DNA of 36,171 bases from Clostridiales bacterium UBA7044 (GCA_002493965.1 DLAP01000048.1:1-36171); one strand, 5' to 3'; counted from the first letter of the stretch, positions 1 through 9,147 are shown. Made by a program: numbers and translations. Notes: a model not told the origin generated them from the sequence alone.

Positions 1-16
1 ATCTCCGGCACATTTT

Positions 17-601
17 TTATTCCTTTACCGCGCTTAAGACACGGCGCACCAGTTCGTCCCGGCCGTCCCCCTTCTCCGCAGAGAAAGGAATGACGGGACA
101 GCTTTCCGGCAGGCTCAGGTCCTCCCGAATGGTTTTCAGGTTTGGCTCCAGCTCGCTTTTTTTCAGCTTGTCCATTTTGTTGGCAACCACCACAAAGGGG
201 CAGCCGCTTTCCAGAAACCAGTTTGCCATGGTGATGTCATTGTTGGTGGGCGGGTGCCGGTAATCTACGATCAGCACACCCAGATCAATTCGATTGGCGG
301 CAAAATAGTCCTCCATCAGCCGTCCCCATCGCTCCTTTTCGGATTGGGAGACCTTGGCAAAGCCGTAGCCGGGCAGGTCCACCAGATAGCATTTCCGGTC
401 CAGGAGAAAATAATTGACATGAATGGTTTTCCCGGGCTTATCCCCTACCCTGGCAAAGTTCTTCCGCTGCAAAAGCCGGTTGATCACCGAGGACTTTCCC
501 ACATTCGATTTGCCCGCAAACGCGATTTCCGGAAGGCGGTTTTGGGGAAAGTCCCTGGACGAAGCGGCGGAAATCAGAAATTCCACATTTTGTAAATTCA
601 T
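17..601 (-). CDS. engB: Ribosome biogenesis GTPase EngB (YsxC/YihA)
   Basis: A 194-residue TrmE-Era-EngA-EngB-type GTPase that in other bacteria assists late assembly of the large ribosomal subunit. The protein shows the P-loop GKSNVGKSS near residues 30-38, the G3 motif DLPGYG and the G4 motif NKMDK, and its length is normal for the family. The frame stays open for 18 codons further upstream, but the ATG at 601 is preceded by an AGGAG site at proper spacing and matches the usual start, so the longer form is unlikely. It follows lon by 13 bases, and its ribosome binding site lies in that gap, so the two are probably co-transcribed. The family assignment is secure from motifs; the cellular role is from family knowledge. 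Confidence 0.95.
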   Translation of the reverse strand: MNLQNVEFLISAASSRDFPQNRLPEIAFAGKSNVGKSSVINRLLQRKNFARVGDKPGKTIHVNYFLLDRKCYLVDLPGYGFAKVSQSEKERWGRLMEDYFAANRIDLGVLIVDYRHPPTNNDITMANWFLESGCPFVVVANKMDKLKKSELEPNLKTIREDLSLPESCPVIPFSAEKGDGRDELVRRVLSAVKE

Positions 602-614
602 AGCCGCTCCTTCT

Positions 615-3017
615 CTATTGCCGCAGCTCTGGCTTTCTGACCTTTTTCCCCACATCCTTGGGAAGGTCCCCCAAAATGGTGGGATCCAGTTCCGTCCGAT
701 GATTCAGCGCCGCCTCCAGAACCGTGTCCATGGTCTGCGCGCTGATGAAGTTTAACTGACGGCGAACCGTCTGGTCGATCTCCTCCAGATCCCGTTCGTT
801 GTCCTTGGGGATAATGACCGTACGGACCCCGTGCCGGAGGGCTGCCATGGTCTTTTCTTTCAGGCCGCCAATCCGCATGACTCTGCCCCTAAGTGAAATC
901 TCTCCGGTCATGGCAATGTCCCGGCGCACCGTGGTGCCTGTCAGTGCAGACACGATGGCCGTGCAAACCGTAACGCCGGCAGAGGGGCCGTCCTTTGGCA
1001 CTGCCCCCTCCGGGAAATGCACATGGATATCCTTGGTTTTATAGAAGTCCTGAGGCACACCCAGCCTTTGGGCGTTGGAGCGGATGTAGCTCAGCGCCGC
1101 GTGGGCAGACTCCTTCATCACGTCTCCCAGGTTGCCGGTCAGTTCCAGCTTGCCGGAGCCCTCCATGACCCCCACTTCCACCTCCAAGGTCTCGCCGCCT
1201 ACGCTTGTCCAGGCCAGACCCGTCACCAGTCCCACCTGATCGGTGCAGGGCAGCCGATCCGGCAAGAATTTGCGGACACCCAGGTATTCTTCCAGATTGG
1301 TGCCGGTGACGGTGAGCTTTTTCGGCGTCTCCTGAGAAACGATCTCCATGGCTGCCTTCCGGCAGATTTCCCCGAAGGCCCGCTCCAGATTCCGCACCCC
1401 GGATTCCCGGGTGTAGCAGGAAATGATTTCCCGGATGGCATCATCGGTAACACGAAGCTGGCTTTTTTTCAGGCCGTGCTTTTTTAGCTGCTTCGGGTAC
1501 AAATGATTTTTTGCGATCATTCGCTTTTCTTCATCGGTATAGGAGCCCAGCTCAATGACCTCCATCCGGTCCAGGAGAGGCCGAGGCACCGTGTCCAAGG
1601 TATTGGCTGTGGTAATGAATAGCACGTCGGACAGGTCAAAAGGAATTTCCAGATAGTGGTCCCGGTAGGTGTGGTTCTGTTCCGCGTCCAGCACCTCCAG
1701 CAGCGCCGCGCTGGGGTCGCCCCGGTAATCAGAGCCCATCTTGTCGATCTCATCCAGCAATAGCACGGGATTGAAGCTGCCCGCCTGGGTAATGGCCGTC
1801 ATGATCCGGCCAGGCATAGCTCCTACATAAGTTTTCCGATGCCCCCGGATGTCCGCCTCGTCATGAGCGCCGCCCAGGGAAATCCTTGCCATCTTCCGGT
1901 TCAGGCTTTTTGCGATGGAATAGGAAATGGAGGTCTTGCCCACGCCGGGAGGACCCACCAGGCACAGGATCTGGGGAGGCATTTCCGGCGCCATCTGACG
2001 GACGGCAATGGTTTCCAGGATTCGCTCCTTCACCTTTTCCAGGCCGAAGTGATCGTGTTCCAGAACCCTTCTGGCGGTCTCCACGTCCACACGCTCCTTG
2101 GTCTTCACATTCCAGGGAAGCTCCAGAACGGTGTCCAGGTAATTGCGCAGAACAGCCCCTTCGGAGGAGCCAAAGGGCTGCTTCTTCAGACGCTCCACGT
2201 CCTTCAAAAGCTTCTTTTCTGTTTCCTCTTCCAGATGAAGGCCCCGGATTTGAGCAGCGTAGTTCTCGCTCTCGTCCTCGTCCTCCCCTTCTCCCAGTTC
2301 CTCCCGGATGACCTTCATCTGCTCCCGGAGATAATAGTCCCGCTGGTTCTGATCCAGTACGGCCTTCGTTTTCTCCTGGATCCCGGATTCCAGCCGGAGG
2401 ATCTCTACCTCCTGCCGCAGAAGTTTTACGGCGTTTTCCAGGCGGCTGGCCGGGTTCAGCTGGCACAGGAGCTTTGCCTTATCCCGGAAATCGATTCCGG
2501 AATTTTGCGCGATGGAGTCCGCCAGGAAGCCGTTATCCTCGCTTGCCATCATGCGCAGTTGAATGGTCTGAGCGGGGTGCTCAAACATTTGCAGATACAG
2601 GCCGTACAGGGCATTTGCCTCCCGGCGCAGGGCACGGAGACGGGGGCTGTCCTGGGCCCGGGGAACGGGAATTGCCTCCACGATTCCACTGAGATAGGGC
2701 TCCGACTGGCTCAGCTCCGTGATTTTGCCCCGGCAGATGCCAGTAACCAGCACCTGGTAGCTCTCCCCCTGGGCTTTGAGGATCTGTTTGATCTTTGCCA
2801 CGGTTCCGACAGCATAAAGATCCCCAAGCTTAGGGTCATCCACCAGCAGATCCTTCTGGGGAATCAGAAGCAGGGTTTGATCCTGTTTCATCGCTTCTTC
2901 CAGAGCCCGGGCGGATTTGCTCCGTCCGACTTCGAAATGGACAATCTGCTCTGGGAAGACTGCCAGCCCCCGAAGGGCTAAAACAGGCATCGATTTTGCG
3001 TACATCATGTCACTCAA
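615..3017 (-). CDS. lon: ATP-dependent protease Lon (TTG start)
   Basis: An 800-residue cytosolic AAA+ serine protease that degrades misfolded and regulatory proteins. In order it has the N-terminal substrate-binding domain (from MPVLALRG), a coiled-coil stretch, an AAA+ module with Walker A GPPGVGKT (about residues 355-362) and Walker B LLLDEIDKM, and a C-terminal protease domain with catalytic Ser in PKDGPSAGV (about 679) and Lys in GGLKEK (about 720). The frame is open to 3146, inside clpX, and an ATG exists at 3053, but a TTG at 3017 lies exactly 9 bases after an AGGAGG (3027-3032 on the plus strand), whereas the ATGs at 3008 and 3005 are too far from it. I therefore take TTG as the start. 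It sits between clpX and engB in a proteostasis operon. Confidence 0.95.
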   Translation of the reverse strand: MSDMMYAKSMPVLALRGLAVFPEQIVHFEVGRSKSARALEEAMKQDQTLLLIPQKDLLVDDPKLGDLYAVGTVAKIKQILKAQGESYQVLVTGICRGKITELSQSEPYLSGIVEAIPVPRAQDSPRLRALRREANALYGLYLQMFEHPAQTIQLRMMASEDNGFLADSIAQNSGIDFRDKAKLLCQLNPASRLENAVKLLRQEVEILRLESGIQEKTKAVLDQNQRDYYLREQMKVIREELGEGEDEDESENYAAQIRGLHLEEETEKKLLKDVERLKKQPFGSSEGAVLRNYLDTVLELPWNVKTKERVDVETARRVLEHDHFGLEKVKERILETIAVRQMAPEMPPQILCLVGPPGVGKTSISYSIAKSLNRKMARISLGGAHDEADIRGHRKTYVGAMPGRIMTAITQAGSFNPVLLLDEIDKMGSDYRGDPSAALLEVLDAEQNHTYRDHYLEIPFDLSDVLFITTANTLDTVPRPLLDRMEVIELGSYTDEEKRMIAKNHLYPKQLKKHGLKKSQLRVTDDAIREIISCYTRESGVRNLERAFGEICRKAAMEIVSQETPKKLTVTGTNLEEYLGVRKFLPDRLPCTDQVGLVTGLAWTSVGGETLEVEVGVMEGSGKLELTGNLGDVMKESAHAALSYIRSNAQRLGVPQDFYKTKDIHVHFPEGAVPKDGPSAGVTVCTAIVSALTGTTVRRDIAMTGEISLRGRVMRIGGLKEKTMAALRHGVRTVIIPKDNERDLEEIDQTVRRQLNFISAQTMDTVLEAALNHRTELDPTILGDLPKDVGKKVRKPELRQ

Positions 3018-3084
3018 GGGACGATCCCTCCTTTGGAAAAAGGGGGTAGCCATACTACCCCCCCCTAAAGCATCTTTCTTTGTG

Positions 3085-4344
3085 TTACTTTCCCGCAAGC
3101 TTCTCTCTGGGATGGGCAGGATCCCGAAGGATCGTGGGATTACCACCTTCCACCGCCTCCGGCGTTACGATCACCTTTTTTATGGAGAGATCGGAGGGAA
3201 TCAGGAACATGATACCCGTCATGATCTTCTCCAGAATGGCCCGGAGGCCCCGGGCTCCGATCTGACGGTCCAGTGCCTTCTGGGCAATCAGCAGCAAGGC
3301 CTCGTCCGTGATCTCCAGTTCTACCCCATCCATCTGAAGCAGGGCCTGATATTGTTTGGTCAGGGCGTTCTTGGGCTCCACCAGAATCCGCACCAGGTCA
3401 TTCTGGGTCAGGCTTTGCAGATTGGTGATCACCGGCATACGGCCCACCAGCTCCGGAATAATGCCGAATTTCAGCAGATCGTGAGGCTCCACCTGGCTGA
3501 GAATGCTGCCCACGTCCCGCTTCTTCTTGCTGCTGACTGGGGCGTCAAAGCCGATGGCGCTCTTATCCGTCCGTTTTTCGATGATCTTATCCAAGCCGTC
3601 AAAGGCGCCGCCGCAGATAAACAGGATATTGGTGGTGTCCACCGGGATGGTCTCCTGCTGGGGATGCTTTCTGCCTCCCTGGGGCGGCACATTGGAGACG
3701 GTGCCCTCCAGAATCTTCAGCAGGGCCTGCTGGACACCCTCGCCGGAAACGTCCCGGGTGATGGAGGTGTTCTCGCTCTTCCGGGCGATCTTATCCATCT
3801 CGTCGATGTAGATAATGCCGTTTTGGGCACGCTCCACGTCAAAGTCCGCTGCTTGCAGGAGGCGCACCAGAATGTTCTCCACATCGTCGCCTACATAGCC
3901 CGCTTCCGTCAAGGTGGTAGCGTCGGCAATGGCAAAGGGCACATTCAGGATCTTGGCCAGAGTCTGGGCAAAGAGGGTCTTGCCGCTGCCCGTAGGCCCG
4001 ATCAGCAGAATGTTGCTCTTTTGCAGTTCCACATCGGAATTGCTGCCATAATAAATGCGCTTATAGTGATTGTATACCGCAACCGACAGGGCGACCTTCG
4101 CGTCGTCCTGCCCGATGATATAGCGGTCCATAAAGGATTTGATCTCTGCGGGGACAGGAAGCTTTTCCGGTGCCTGAAGGGCGCCGGTGGGCTCCATATC
4201 GTATTCCTCCCGCAATAGATCCGTGCAGGCAGATACACAGTCGCTGCAAATATAGACCCCGTTCCCAGCAATCAGCCGGGAAACCTGGCCCTCCCGCTTT
4301 CCGCAGAAGCTGCAGCGGATGACCTGCTCCGGTTTTTTAGGCAT
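3085..4344 (-). CDS. clpX: ATP-dependent Clp protease ATP-binding subunit ClpX
   Basis: A 419-residue AAA+ unfoldase that selects substrates and feeds them to ClpP. The N-terminus carries a four-cysteine zinc-binding domain (Cys 11, 14, 33 and 36). The AAA+ core has Walker A GPTGSGKT and Walker B IIYIDEMDK, and the tripeptide IGF in SAIGFDAP is the loop that docks on ClpP. Length is normal for the family. It lies 42 bases after clpP and 67 bases before the TTG start of lon, which fits one transcript. Assignment is certain from motifs and context. Confidence 0.97.
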   Translation of the reverse strand: MPKKPEQVIRCSFCGKREGQVSRLIAGNGVYICSDCVSACTDLLREEYDMEPTGALQAPEKLPVPAEIKSFMDRYIIGQDDAKVALSVAVYNHYKRIYYGSNSDVELQKSNILLIGPTGSGKTLFAQTLAKILNVPFAIADATTLTEAGYVGDDVENILVRLLQAADFDVERAQNGIIYIDEMDKIARKSENTSITRDVSGEGVQQALLKILEGTVSNVPPQGGRKHPQQETIPVDTTNILFICGGAFDGLDKIIEKRTDKSAIGFDAPVSSKKKRDVGSILSQVEPHDLLKFGIIPELVGRMPVITNLQSLTQNDLVRILVEPKNALTKQYQALLQMDGVELEITDEALLLIAQKALDRQIGARGLRAILEKIMTGIMFLIPSDLSIKKVIVTPEAVEGGNPTILRDPAHPREKLAGK

Positions 4345-4386
4345 GAACCTGGTACCTCAATTCTTTGTTTGTGGTTGGAAGCTTTC

Positions 4387-4968
4387 TCAATGATGCTCCA
4401 GGATCCGATCGATCAGGCCAAAGTCCTTGGCTTCCTCGGCGGACATAAAGTTGTCACGCTCACAGGCGGCAGTGACTTCCTCTACACTTCTGCCCGTATT
4501 GTCGGCCAGGATCTTGTTCATCCGCTTCTTAATGGTCTCCAGCCGTTTCAGGTGAATGGCCATATCGGTGATCTGGCCCTGGGTACCGGCGGAAGGCTGA
4601 TGGATCATGATTTCGGCATTGGGCAGGGCCATCCGTTTTCCCTTGGTACCAGCGCTGAGCAGGAACGCGCCCATGGAGGCAGCGAGACCGACACAGATGG
4701 TAGCGACATCACACTTGATGTACTGCATGGTATCATAGATGGCCATACCTGCGGTGACGCTTCCACCGGGGCTGTTGATATAGAACTGAATATCCTTGTC
4801 TGGGTCCTGGGCTTCCAGATACAGCAGCTGGGCCACCACCAGAGAGGCGGTGGTATCGTTCACTTCTTCGGATAGAAACACAATGCGGTCATTCAGCAGG
4901 CGGGAAAAAATGTCATAGCTGCGCTCGCCGCGGCTGGTCTGCTCAACGACATAAGGTACTAAACTCAT
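4387..4968 (-). CDS. clpP: ATP-dependent Clp protease proteolytic subunit ClpP
   Basis: A 193-residue serine peptidase that forms the tetradecameric proteolytic barrel used by ClpX and other Clp ATPases. The catalytic triad is visible: Ser 98 in GLAASMGA, His 123 in MIHQP and Asp 172 in RDNFMS. The frame runs 46 codons further upstream into the end of tig, but that stretch is basic, unlike ClpP, and the ATG at 4968 has an AAGGAG site 8 bases before it, so the short form is chosen. It lies between tig and clpX, the common arrangement in bacteria. Confidence 0.97.
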   Translation of the reverse strand: MSLVPYVVEQTSRGERSYDIFSRLLNDRIVFLSEEVNDTTASLVVAQLLYLEAQDPDKDIQFYINSPGGSVTAGMAIYDTMQYIKCDVATICVGLAASMGAFLLSAGTKGKRMALPNAEIMIHQPSAGTQGQITDMAIHLKRLETIKKRMNKILADNTGRSVEEVTAACERDNFMSAEEAKDFGLIDRILEHH

Positions 4969-5056
4969 GAGAGAATCTCCTTTCAATGGGGTTGCTACAT
5001 AACATCTTAACCATTGCGGAGGAAGGTTATTCCTGCTTAGGGCAAAGGTCTTTTGA

Positions 5057-6373
5057 TTAGTCTTCCTTCTTCTCTTCTTCTGCCTTTTCCTCGGCCTTGG
5101 GGGCAACAGGGATGGCAGAGTCGGTGATAATCTTGACTGCCTTCCGGGTAGTCAGGCTGCCAGTGATCTCGTTCATGGGCACCATTTCCTTGACCTTGTC
5201 CAGTTCCAGCTGGTACTGCTCCGCCAGAGCCTTAAACTCCGCCTCGATCTCCTCGTCAGAAACGGTGATGCCCTCCACTTCCACAATCTTCTCCAGGGTG
5301 ACGCTGATTTTTGCCTGCTTTTCAGCGGCAGGACGGAAAGCGTTGCGCATCGTGTTCACATCGCCGCCCATCATTTTGGCGTACTGCTCCATGGAGTAGC
5401 CGCTCATCTGAAGCTGGTAGGCAAAGCGCTCCATCTGGGTATCCAGCTCCGCCTCCACCAGGGCCTTGGGCATATCCACGGTGGTATTCTCTGCGGCCTT
5501 TTCCACTGCCAGCTGCTCAAAAGCGGAGGCTGCCTGCTTCTCGGCCTGCTCCAGAGCCTTATTGCGGATGTCCGCCTTCAGTTCCTCCAGAGTATCAAAC
5601 TCGCTGACGTCCTTGGCAAACTCGTCGTCCTGCTCGGGTACGTTGACAACGGAAACCTTGTTCAGCTTCACATGGAAGACCACGGCCTTGCCAGCCAGAT
5701 CCTTGTGGTAATCCTCGGGGAAGGTGATGTCAATGTCCTTCTCCTCGCCTGCGGTCATGCCTACGATCTGCTCCTCAAAACCGGGAACAAACTGGCCGGA
5801 GCCCAGTTTCAGGTCGAAGCCCTCGCCCTTGCCGCCCTCAAAGGGGACACCGCCTTCAAAGCCCTCGAAGTCGATGTTGGCGGTATCTCCCATCTGGGCA
5901 GCACGCTCCACCACCTCGGTGGAAGAAACGTTCTCCGCCATCCGGTCAAGCTCTGTCTGAACCTGAGCATCGGAAACCGCAGCCTCGGCCTTCTCCACTT
6001 CCAGGCCCTTATACTGACCCAGCGTAACCTCGGGGTAAACCTCGGTGGTCAGAGTCAGGGTGACGATATGGTCATCGCTGATCTGCATATCCGTCAGGCT
6101 GGGACGGCCCACGGCCTTCAGTTCCTGCTTCACAACGGCAAAATCGTAAACCTCAGGGAAAATCTCCTCCAGGCCGTCTTCATAAAAGACATGGGGACCA
6201 TACATGGCCTCGATCATCTTCCGGGGCGCCTTGCCCTTCCGGAAGCCGGGGAGCTGGATGTTCTTGCGGGCCTTCATGTAAGCCTTGTTGACACCGGACT
6301 CCATCAGTTCCTTGTCGATCTCCACAACGATGGTGGCTTCATTGCCGTTTCTTTCTGTGCTCTTAACGATCAT
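5057..6373 (-). CDS. tig: Trigger factor (ribosome-associated chaperone)
   Basis: A 438-residue chaperone that binds the ribosome near the exit tunnel and shields nascent chains. The ribosome-docking signature GFRKGKAPRK is present at about residues 44-53, followed by the FKBP-type prolyl isomerase domain (roughly 160-245) and the helical C-terminal domain. The C-terminus ends in a lysine- and glutamate-rich tail. The ATG at 6373 is preceded by an AGGAGG site. It is the first gene of the tig-clpP-clpX-lon-engB run and has a promoter at 6429-6457. Assignment is certain. Confidence 0.97.
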   Translation of the reverse strand: MIVKSTERNGNEATIVVEIDKELMESGVNKAYMKARKNIQLPGFRKGKAPRKMIEAMYGPHVFYEDGLEEIFPEVYDFAVVKQELKAVGRPSLTDMQISDDHIVTLTLTTEVYPEVTLGQYKGLEVEKAEAAVSDAQVQTELDRMAENVSSTEVVERAAQMGDTANIDFEGFEGGVPFEGGKGEGFDLKLGSGQFVPGFEEQIVGMTAGEEKDIDITFPEDYHKDLAGKAVVFHVKLNKVSVVNVPEQDDEFAKDVSEFDTLEELKADIRNKALEQAEKQAASAFEQLAVEKAAENTTVDMPKALVEAELDTQMERFAYQLQMSGYSMEQYAKMMGGDVNTMRNAFRPAAEKQAKISVTLEKIVEVEGITVSDEEIEAEFKALAEQYQLELDKVKEMVPMNEITGSLTTRKAVKIITDSAIPVAPKAEEKAEEEKKED

Positions 6374-6428
6374 TTCTATATCCTCCTAAATTGGTTCGCA
6401 GATTGAAACCTTTTTATATAGCCGAACT

Positions 6429-6457
6429 ATTCTATCAAAATAAGTTCCATTTGTCCA
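6429..6457 (-). promoter_or_regulatory. Sigma-A-type promoter of the tig-clpP-clpX-lon-engB operon
   Basis: On the minus strand there is a -35 box TGGACA (6452-6457), a 17-base spacer and a -10 box TAGAAT (6429-6434), about 55 bases before the tig start. This is one mismatch per box from consensus. I saw no CtsR- or CIRCE-type operator next to it. Confidence 0.65.
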
Positions 6458-6477
6458 TACTTTTCCCTAAAAAACTT

Positions 6478-7167
6478 TTATGAAATTACGCAATAGGGCC
6501 GGAAATTCAGGTAGTCCGCCGATACAAGCCGGTATTCCACCCCGTCCCATACCCCTTCCATGGCTAATCTTTGACTGCCGCCATGCAGATGGCCATAGTA
6601 GCAGGCGCGGACATCATACCGTTTCAGCAGCGAAAGAATCTCCGGGCATTCATAGCCCCGATATCGGGGGGGATAGTGAAGAAACACCAGCTTCTGTTTC
6701 TCCCCTGCCGCTTTCAGAGAGGCTTCCAGCCGCATCAGCTCCCGCTTGAAAATTTTTCCGTCATGGACGCCGGAGCGTTCCTCCTCGAAAAACCACCCCC
6801 GGGTACCGCAGATGGCCCAGTCCTCATATTCATAGCAGTTATTATTGAGAAGGGACAGATTTTCAAAGCCGTTTTCGTTACAGAAGGCCTGGAATTTGGC
6901 GGCGGTGCTCCACCAGTAATCGTGGTTGCCTTTTAAGAGGATCTTTCTGCCCGGGATCTGGTTCATCCAGGCAAAATCCGCTGCCGCGGTGCCCAAATCC
7001 AGAGCCCAGCTTAAGTCCCCCAGCAGCACCGTAGTGTCCTCTGGGCGGATAACGGACAGTCCCTCCTTCAGCTTCTCCATGTACCCTACCCAGGCGCCGC
7101 CAAACACATCCATGGGCTTCGGCGCTCCCAGGCACAGGTGCAAATCTCCAATGGCATACAGCGCCAT
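6478..7167 (-). CDS. Metallophosphoesterase (calcineurin-like)
   Basis: A 229-residue calcineurin-like phosphoesterase. The metal-binding motifs appear in family order: GDLHLCLG near the N-terminus, LLGDLS, GNHDYWW, HYPPRYRG and GHLHGG close to the end. The substrate cannot be told from sequence. The frame extends eight codons upstream, but the ATG at 7167 has an AAGGAGG six bases before it. It is the last gene of the lepB-rbgA-rnhB operon, 20 bases after the threonine-synthase-like gene, and ends just before the tig promoter. Confidence 0.85.
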   Translation of the reverse strand: MALYAIGDLHLCLGAPKPMDVFGGAWVGYMEKLKEGLSVIRPEDTTVLLGDLSWALDLGTAAADFAWMNQIPGRKILLKGNHDYWWSTAAKFQAFCNENGFENLSLLNNNCYEYEDWAICGTRGWFFEEERSGVHDGKIFKRELMRLEASLKAAGEKQKLVFLHYPPRYRGYECPEILSLLKRYDVRACYYGHLHGGSQRLAMEGVWDGVEYRLVSADYLNFRPYCVIS

Positions 7168-7187
7168 AGCCCGCCTCCTTCTCTCAA

Positions 7188-8210
7188 TCAATGGGACAGG
7201 AAATTTTTTACTTCTTTGGCTTCCATACCCAGCGCAGCCGCCACGGCCTCCACGTCCTGGGCAGGACTTTTTTCCTCCAGCACCAGACCGTACCGGGGCT
7301 CCTCCGCCACAGTGCGGTAGTCCAGCAGCCCCGCATAGGCCAGGGCCCCATAAGGAGAGAGCAGATGGCCGTGGGTGCGGTAAACACTGGGAATGGTTTG
7401 CAGCATTCTTTGATTGCTGATCACGCTCACATAGAACTCCTGCCGCAGTCTTTCCAGCATTTCCTCCGGGGCGTGATAAGGTTTTCCCTGACGAACTGCC
7501 TCCAGATACCGCTGGGTCTCATCCACGTCGCCATAGGCATAGATCAGCCGTTCCAGGTCTGTGGGGATGGTAATATCCCCATCCGGGGTCGCCGTGGGTA
7601 CGCTTACCGTGTCCGTCCGCATCTGGCCATATCGGAACAAATCCCAAAGAGTGCTGTTTTCGTTGCAGCAGCAGATAATCTTCCCAATGGGCAGACCCCA
7701 CTGCTTTGCATACCAGGCGCTGATGGGTGCGGAGAAGTCTCCGGAAACCACGCAGATGTCCACCTTGTCTCCCATTCCCGCCTGCCTGAGCTGCCCAAAT
7801 ACCCCAAACCACAGGGCGATCCGAATGGCAATTCGTGTCCAGTTGCCGCCGGGCCCATTTTCTTTGGTCATGAGCTTTGTCAGGCTACGTTCCAGGTAAC
7901 GGTAGTCTCCCTCAGGATTGTGCCAGGCTTCCGCCAGAAACGCCCTGCGCCCCAAGCCTTCCAGCTGCACCGACCGGCGGCCCATGGCAAACTCCACGTC
8001 CACTCCAGTCAGCTTTACCGGGAAGAAAAGATTGAGGACCTCCCCAATAGTCTGGTGAAAGGGCTTCCGCAAAAGGGTGTCCAGCGCTTCCACCGAAACG
8101 AAAGGCATCCGAAAGGGCAGAAAGAGTCCGCCGTCCCCACTGCGGCTTTCATGCAGGGCTCGGTAGCCAGTATAAGCGTCACGATCCTCTCGTGTGGTTA
8201 CATACAGCAC
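7188..8210 (-). CDS. Threonine-synthase-like protein lacking the PLP lysine
   Basis: A 340-residue protein related to threonine synthase (fold type II PLP enzymes). The N-terminus (MLYVTTRE, then GDGGLFLP at about 26-32) and the segment VVSGDFSAP ... YAKQWGLPIGK ... NENSTLWDLFR (154-193) match the ThrC pattern closely. At the place where ThrC has HGPTLAFKD with the PLP-binding lysine, this protein reads HNPEGDYRY, so the lysine position is Arg 104. It is also clearly shorter than usual ThrC. It may be catalytically dead or have another role; no function is assigned. Translation seems to start at a GTG (8210) with a GGAG 9 bases before it, overlapping the upstream dipeptidase gene by 32 bases. 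I found no canonical thrC in the window. Confidence 0.7.
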   Translation of the reverse strand: MLYVTTREDRDAYTGYRALHESRSGDGGLFLPFRMPFVSVEALDTLLRKPFHQTIGEVLNLFFPVKLTGVDVEFAMGRRSVQLEGLGRRAFLAEAWHNPEGDYRYLERSLTKLMTKENGPGGNWTRIAIRIALWFGVFGQLRQAGMGDKVDICVVSGDFSAPISAWYAKQWGLPIGKIICCCNENSTLWDLFRYGQMRTDTVSVPTATPDGDITIPTDLERLIYAYGDVDETQRYLEAVRQGKPYHAPEEMLERLRQEFYVSVISNQRMLQTIPSVYRTHGHLLSPYGALAYAGLLDYRTVAEEPRYGLVLEEKSPAQDVEAVAAALGMEAKEVKNFLSH

Positions 8211-9147
8211 GTTCCATCACTCCAATGGCATTGTTCCAGGTAAGATTATGTACCGTTTCCGCATCCAGTCCCCGATTAAGCAGCCGCTCAGCAAAGGCTG
8301 GCCAGCTCTCCACCCCTGTAAAGCCCTCCGGCATCCCGGAAATCCCGTCCAGGTCTCCGCCCAGGGCGACGTGCCCTCCCATGGGGTCCAGTTCCAGGAA
8401 GTGAAGAATATGGTCACAGCTGGTGTCCAGCGTGGGCTTCTCCCCGGTAAACTCGTCACAGGCGTTGTACCCGGCTACGCCGCCGGTTTCGCAAATCGCC
8501 CGGAACATATCGTCGGTCAGGTTCCGGCTGTTATTACAGACCCTGCGGCTGTTGGAATGGGTGGCAATCACCGGTCCCCGGGTGATTTTGAGGATATCCC
8601 AAAAGCCCTCGTCGCTGATGTGGCTCACGTCGATGAGCATTCCCAGGTCCTGGGCCTGCTTCACAAAGGCAGCGCCCCGGTCCGTAAGTCCGCCGCCGGT
8701 CACATGGGAACCGGTCAGGATGTTTCGCTCGTTCCACCCAAGGCTCACCACCCGGAAGCCCTGCTCCCATAGTTCCGGCAGCCGATCCGGGTCGAAGCCG
8801 ATCCCCGCTGTCCCTTCCAGAGTCAGGATGGCGGACACAATGCCCTTCTCCTGATTCTCCAGGATCTCTGTCGGAGAGGCGGCAAAGGCAATCCGGTCCT
8901 TGTTTTTCTCTACCTCCCGCCGGAGGTTACTCAGCTCTCTTTGGAACATAAAATCGGGAGAAAGGCCCCGCTGCTCCATAAACGGGGTGGTAAAACAAGC
9001 AAAGCACTGGGCATAGCCCGGAAAGGCCGCCGCCCGTACGAGGTCAATATGCCCTTCATTTTTCCGAAGCTCCCGAACCGGGTTTCCCCCATCGTCCAGC
9101 ATTCTCAGGGCAGTATCACAGTGAAAATCAAAAATGGAAAACTTCAT
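8179..9147 (-). CDS. Membrane-dipeptidase-family peptidase (M19)
   Basis: A 322-residue zinc dipeptidase of peptidase family M19 (renal dipeptidase type), which cleaves dipeptides. Visible metal-site motifs are DFHCD (His 9, Asp 11), the glutamate in LTLEGTAGIG, the histidines in DVSHISD and IATHSNSR, and LGGDLDG. No signal peptide is present, so it is probably cytoplasmic. Its ATG overlaps the yraN stop codon as ATGA (9144-9147), which points to translational coupling. The precise substrate is unknown. Confidence 0.9.
   Translation of the reverse strand: MKFSIFDFHCDTALRMLDDGGNPVRELRKNEGHIDLVRAAAFPGYAQCFACFTTPFMEQRGLSPDFMFQRELSNLRREVEKNKDRIAFAASPTEILENQEKGIVSAILTLEGTAGIGFDPDRLPELWEQGFRVVSLGWNERNILTGSHVTGGGLTDRGAAFVKQAQDLGMLIDVSHISDEGFWDILKITRGPVIATHSNSRRVCNNSRNLTDDMFRAICETGGVAGYNACDEFTGEKPTLDTSCDHILHFLELDPMGGHVALGGDLDGISGMPEGFTGVESWPAFAERLLNRGLDAETVHNLTWNNAIGVMERAVCNHTRGS

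Noticed and set aside
1839..2981. A 380-codon open frame on the plus strand opposite lon
   Set aside because: It is fully antisense to the conserved lon gene, has no family motifs and arises from codon bias of a GC-rich gene.
2917..4218. A 433-codon open frame on the plus strand opposite clpX
   Set aside because: Antisense shadow of clpX without recognisable domains; clpX itself has all its motifs.
4969..5106. A 46-residue N-terminal extension of ClpP
   Set aside because: It overlaps the end of tig, is rich in Arg and Lys unlike any ClpP propeptide, and a better start with AAGGAG exists at 4968.
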